From contig JADFYT010000044.1 of the NCBI GenBank assembly GCA_015232935.1, positions 2,361-12,053 on the forward strand: 9,693 nucleotides of DNA, given 5' to 3'. This document shows, piece by piece, positions 7,098 to 9,693 of the stretch (position 1 is its first letter; each line of letters begins with the position of its first letter). The notes under the pieces are model-generated. The model was given only the letters and a program-made list of their open reading frames with translations, was not told the DNA's origin and did no database searches. The stretch comes from Desulfamplus sp. (lineage in GTDB: Bacteria > Desulfobacterota > Desulfobacteria > Desulfobacterales > Desulfobacteraceae). A program made the position numbers and the translations under genes.

Positions 7098-7163
7098 AAC
7101 GGGTGCAATATTTTGTTTTGAAGCGGGTAGAATATTTCGTTTTGAAACGGGTGCAATATTTTG
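7092..7163 (+). repeat. Three 24-bp tandem repeats starting at the mqnA stop
   Basis: Units lie at 7092-7115, 7116-7139 and 7140-7163. The first and third are identical; the middle one differs at four positions (7123, 7129, 7130, 7138). The first unit contains the last sense codon and the TGA of mqnA. The array lies in the gap between convergent genes. Confidence 0.93.
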
Positions 7164-7195
7164 ATCGCCAGGCTAACCGGTGCAAAAGGGTGTAG
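7094..7195 (+). other. Candidate small ORF of octapeptide repeats overlapping the mqnA stop
   Basis: From a TTG that overlaps the mqnA stop as TTGA, a 33-codon frame reads LKRVQYFV, LKRVEYFV, LKRVQYFD, then RQANRCKRV and TAG. Three of the four differences between repeat units are synonymous in this frame and the fourth is Q/E, which is suggestive of coding history. No good ribosome site is visible and the start is non-ATG, so this may be a relic or chance. It could also be an extension reached by a frameshift near the end of mqnA. Confidence 0.18.
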
Positions 7196-7218
7196 GTAGT
7201 AACCAGAACCCTTTTGCA
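7181..7218. terminator. Perfect 11-bp inverted repeat between convergent genes
   Basis: TGCAAAAGGGT (7181-7191) and its exact complement ACCCTTTTGCA (7208-7218) flank a 16-nt loop. The position between mqnA (+) and the phosphagen kinase gene (-) fits a bidirectional terminator. However, no T-run follows the stem on either strand, so an intrinsic terminator is only one option; an RNA 3'-end stabiliser or protein site is possible. Confidence 0.4.
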
Positions 7219-7268
7219 ATGGAAAACAGATCTCTGAGTAGAGCATGGGCTTCACAATGTACTTACCG

Positions 7269-8399
7269 TCATGCCCCCTGTAATTTTCTTTCCAGCTCAA
7301 TGATTTCACATATACCATTACAGAGAGTTTCGCAGCACTCTCGTTCAGTCACCCCTAACCTCTGGCTGTTGCTTATATCAAATACTGCTGATTCAACTTC
7401 TGTTTTTTCACCTTGAGTTCCTCTTGTCTGAAGCCTTAAACGCTTTGCCTCGCTGTCAAGCACATCTTTTCGCCTGAAAAGCTCCGGAAGTCTTATGTGC
7501 ACTCCAGCCCTCATGGCTGTCCCAAGATTTGACGGACATGCTGCAAGATAGCCAAGATGGTCTTTCCATGCAAAACCAGTTTGCTGGCGGTCAAGTTCTC
7601 TTTCAATAATATCCAGTGCTTTTGCAAGCCTGTTAAATACTTCTGAAATATTTCCGCCTTGATCCATGGATATGATCCTGATGTGATCTTCTTCGTTGAT
7701 CCAGGCTGAAAATCTATGGTCATTTGATTGAAAAACGCCTCTGGACTCAGGCCAGTCCCTGTTTATGCCGGCAGAGTCCTGAAATCTGTCCCCTTTTTTA
7801 AAGCATGATTTTAACAGGATATGCCTTTTTTCCTGCGGAAAAGACATCCTGTTTTGCAGAACCTTGTCCTGTGGAATATGCATATTCCCTTTTTTTTGAT
7901 CAAAAATTCCGGGATATTCTTTGGCAGGGGTATAGTGACCTTTAAATGGCGGTTCTATCTGCTCAAGCAATCGCATTAATATCTCCTCCACTTTTTTTCT
8001 GTCTGTTGAGGAGATAATGGGCGTGAATGGAAAACCGTTCAAATTTCTGGCAACACGGATGCGAGTAGATATTATATATTCCCGTGAAGGGTCAGGATCA
8101 GGAAAATCAGCAGGGGTAAAATCTGACCTGATTGGGCGAGACGCGATTTTAATGGCATGATATTTTTCGATTACAGGATTGAAAATAGCGGAAAAGAGAT
8201 CATAGCTTTCAGGATCTCCCGCATAGATTCCAATTGAACTGTCAGGATTTTGAATTCCGGATCGCAATGCGTCGTGTAACGTAAAGCCGTATCCGGTCTC
8301 AAGGTTAATTAACTGTTCATAAATTTCTTTTGTCAGGCAGCTTTTCGCAAGAGATCTGGCATCTGCAGAAAAACAGGGAAATGACGGCAGGGCTATCAT
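7269..8399 (-). CDS. Phosphagen (arginine) kinase, two-domain
   Basis: The product has 376 residues. Phosphagen kinases reversibly transfer phosphate from ATP to a guanidino compound in the cytoplasm, buffering ATP. The N-terminal domain (PF02807, about 12-90) is present (LTKEIYEQL, SGIQNPDSSIGIYAGDPESY), which separates it from the protein-arginine kinase McsB, which lacks it. The catalytic domain shows ISTRIR (R113, R115), NEEDHIR (E237, R241), CPSNLGT (C288), R297, R326 and TRGTQGE (E331), matching the catalytic Glu pair, reactive Cys and nucleotide-binding Arg residues of arginine kinases. The guanidino-specificity loop aligns without a gap to arginine kinase, favouring arginine as substrate. 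A stretch at about 160-190 is some 20 residues longer than in animal enzymes. ATG at 8399 follows a TGAGGT-like ribosome site. A characterised bacterial arginine kinase exists in Desulfotalea psychrophila. Confidence 0.88.
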   Translation of the reverse strand: MIALPSFPCFSADARSLAKSCLTKEIYEQLINLETGYGFTLHDALRSGIQNPDSSIGIYAGDPESYDLFSAIFNPVIEKYHAIKIASRPIRSDFTPADFPDPDPSREYIISTRIRVARNLNGFPFTPIISSTDRKKVEEILMRLLEQIEPPFKGHYTPAKEYPGIFDQKKGNMHIPQDKVLQNRMSFPQEKRHILLKSCFKKGDRFQDSAGINRDWPESRGVFQSNDHRFSAWINEEDHIRIISMDQGGNISEVFNRLAKALDIIERELDRQQTGFAWKDHLGYLAACPSNLGTAMRAGVHIRLPELFRRKDVLDSEAKRLRLQTRGTQGEKTEVESAVFDISNSQRLGVTERECCETLCNGICEIIELERKLQGA

Positions 8400-8478
8400 T
8401 TATTATATTACCTCATACATTACTTGTGATCAGCTTGAAGCCATTTTTTCCAGCTATAGATTTCCAGACAGTTAACTT

Positions 8479-8505
8479 GTCATAATGGCTGGATATTCCT
8501 GTCAA
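8479..8505 (-). promoter_or_regulatory. Possible sigma-70-type promoter for the phosphagen kinase gene
   Basis: On the minus strand TTGACA (8505-8500) is followed after 15 nt by TATGAC (8484-8479), about 80 nt before the kinase start. The -35 is a perfect consensus match but the spacer is short and the -10 is weak. An imperfect palindrome centred on AGTTAACT (8467-8481) overlaps the -10 and could be an operator. This suggests the kinase can be transcribed apart from the upstream S1 gene. Confidence 0.3.
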
Positions 8506-8551
8506 TAAAAGATCGGCTGAAACAAACGACTTTTTCTGGAACAGCATATAA

Positions 8552-9693
8552 CTATTTCTTTTTCATTGCCTCCATCAAAAGGTCTCCCATACTTCCGATG
8601 CTTTCGGAACCGCTGGTGCCCTGTGCAAATGTTTTCCAGTCACCGCCCTCTTTTGCGTCAGGAGGAGCAAGGCTTACTCGTCTGTTTTCCTCACTTATTT
8701 CAGATATCATGACCTTGACAATGTCACCCGGTTTGAGTTTGTCATAAATTGAAGCATCAGTTGCTTTTGACATCACAGACCCTGGCAGCAGGCCGGTAAC
8801 ACCTGGCTCTAGATTTATGAAAAGTCCGAACTTTTCTCTTTTCTCAACCTTGCCCTCTGCAACACTTCCTGCCGGATATCTTGATTCAGCACCATTCCAG
8901 GGGTCGCCATGTGCGTCTTTCATGCTGAGGGATATACGCTTGTTTTTAAGATCAATGTCTTTTACAACCACCTGAACAATCTGCCCCTGCTCAAGAATAT
9001 CATCTGCTTTGAGAACTCGCCTGGTATGACTCATTTCGCTCAAGTGAACAAGGCCGTCAACACCAGGGGCGATCTCTACAAAGGCACCAAACGGTGCAAG
9101 CCTCACCACTTTTCCGGTCAGCTGCTGCCCTGTTGAAAATGTCTGTTCCGCTCTGTCCCAGGGATCCTGGGTAGTCTTTCTGACAGAGAGAGAAATTTTG
9201 GGGACATCTGCTCCCTCCTTGCTCTCAATCTTCAGTATTTTCACATTTACAAGCTCATCTTGAACCAGTGCCTCTGATGTTTTTTCCACTCTGGACCAGC
9301 TAAGCTCAGAAATATGTGCCATTCCCTCCACTCCCGGAGCAAGTTCTATAAATGCTCCATAAGGCATGATTTTACTTACCTTGCCTTGAACAATATCTCC
9401 TTCAGCAATTGTTTTCAGATAGATTTCCCTGCTCTCCTGTATATCCCTGTTCATAAGATCTCGTCTGGAAACAACAATATTTTTGCCTCCTTCAGCAAAG
9501 CGGGTGACAAGAAAGCTTAACGTTTTTCCCAGATACTCTTCCTGATTTTCTATATAACGAATATCCATCTGGCTTACGGGACAAAATGCTCTTTTACCCA
9601 TAATCTCGACACTGAACCCGCCCTTGATAATACCCGACACCTTTCCTTCAACCGGAGTATGGTTCAAGGATGCCTCCTCAAGCATAAAAGCAT
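8552..9693 (-). CDS. S1 RNA-binding domain protein, 5' end beyond the window
   Basis: About 380 residues are visible and the frame stays open through the window edge, so the ATG at 9685 is probably internal. Four S1 (OB-fold) domains can be seen, numbered from that Met: about 11-77 (VEGKVSGIIKGGFSVEI), 96-170 (GKVSKIMPYGAFIELAPG), 187-258 (GKVVRLAPFGAFVEIAPG) and 273-343 (GKVEKREKFGLFINLEPG). The GxV...GxFV/I cores and (R/K)ISLS-type ends are classic. The first visible domain is diverged (RAFCPVSQMD), and homologues I recall carry one more S1 domain upstream. It binds RNA and probably acts in translation or mRNA handling; whether it is the main ribosomal protein S1 or a paralogue cannot be told from a fragment. 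The C-terminus ends in a short Lys-rich helix. It is separated by 152 nt from the kinase gene, in the same direction. Confidence 0.85.
   Translation of the reverse strand, partial: AFMLEEASLNHTPVEGKVSGIIKGGFSVEIMGKRAFCPVSQMDIRYIENQEEYLGKTLSFLVTRFAEGGKNIVVSRRDLMNRDIQESREIYLKTIAEGDIVQGKVSKIMPYGAFIELAPGVEGMAHISELSWSRVEKTSEALVQDELVNVKILKIESKEGADVPKISLSVRKTTQDPWDRAEQTFSTGQQLTGKVVRLAPFGAFVEIAPGVDGLVHLSEMSHTRRVLKADDILEQGQIVQVVVKDIDLKNKRISLSMKDAHGDPWNGAESRYPAGSVAEGKVEKREKFGLFINLEPGVTGLLPGSVMSKATDASIYDKLKPGDIVKVMISEISEENRRVSLAPPDAKEGGDWKTFAQGTSGSESIGSMGDLLMEAMKKK

Noticed and set aside
7092..7163. CRISPR array
   Set aside because: The three 24-bp units are directly adjacent with no spacers.
7049..7318. 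Minus-strand reading frame with KILHPFQN-type octapeptide repeats
   Set aside because: It overlaps mqnA and the kinase gene 3' ends, and all differences between units change the amino acid in this frame, unlike the plus-strand frame. It is probably a shadow of the repeat array.
7269..8399. McsB protein-arginine kinase
   Set aside because: McsB lacks the N-terminal guanidino-kinase domain, which is clearly present here.

Overview
The window looks like chromosomal DNA of a Gram-negative anaerobe, most likely a sulfate reducer of the Desulfobacterales or a relative. This rests on gene content: a DUF6599 protein, a DUF362 Tat protein and a fused NapH/NapG-type iron-sulfur protein in one overlapping set, the futalosine-pathway enzyme MqnA, Tat-exported redox proteins, and a two-domain phosphagen kinase of a kind already known from Desulfotalea. 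I cannot name the species. Base composition is moderate to AT-leaning.

Positions 2-7097 (+ strand) hold a mainly redox gene run. It opens with a 5'-truncated DUF6599 gene. A Tat-signal DUF362 protein overlaps it by 1 nt, and a roughly 660-residue membrane protein follows that joins a NapH-like quinol-oxidising module to a NapG-like four-cluster ferredoxin module. After a 109-nt gap comes an AT-rich DUF3592 membrane protein that looks like an insertion into the run. Then come a Tat-exported aldo/keto reductase with a Cys-rich C-terminus and, overlapping its stop codon, mqnA with a TTG start. The likely theme is movement of electrons between menaquinol and exported redox proteins, with the first menaquinone-committing enzyme encoded alongside. 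The actual substrate is not evident.

Positions 7098-7268 separate convergent genes. They contain three 24-bp tandem repeats that begin at the mqnA stop codon, and a perfect 11-bp inverted repeat.

Positions 7269-9693 (- strand) hold a full-length arginine-kinase-like phosphagen kinase. Upstream of it in its own reading direction lies a multi-domain S1 RNA-binding protein cut by the window edge.

The most unusual overall property is how often short tandem duplications (15, 17, 18, 21, 24, 27 bp) occur in linkers, just after start codons and across stop codons. They are present in four of the seven genes, counting the stop-spanning one, and in one intergenic gap. Most unit lengths are multiples of three.
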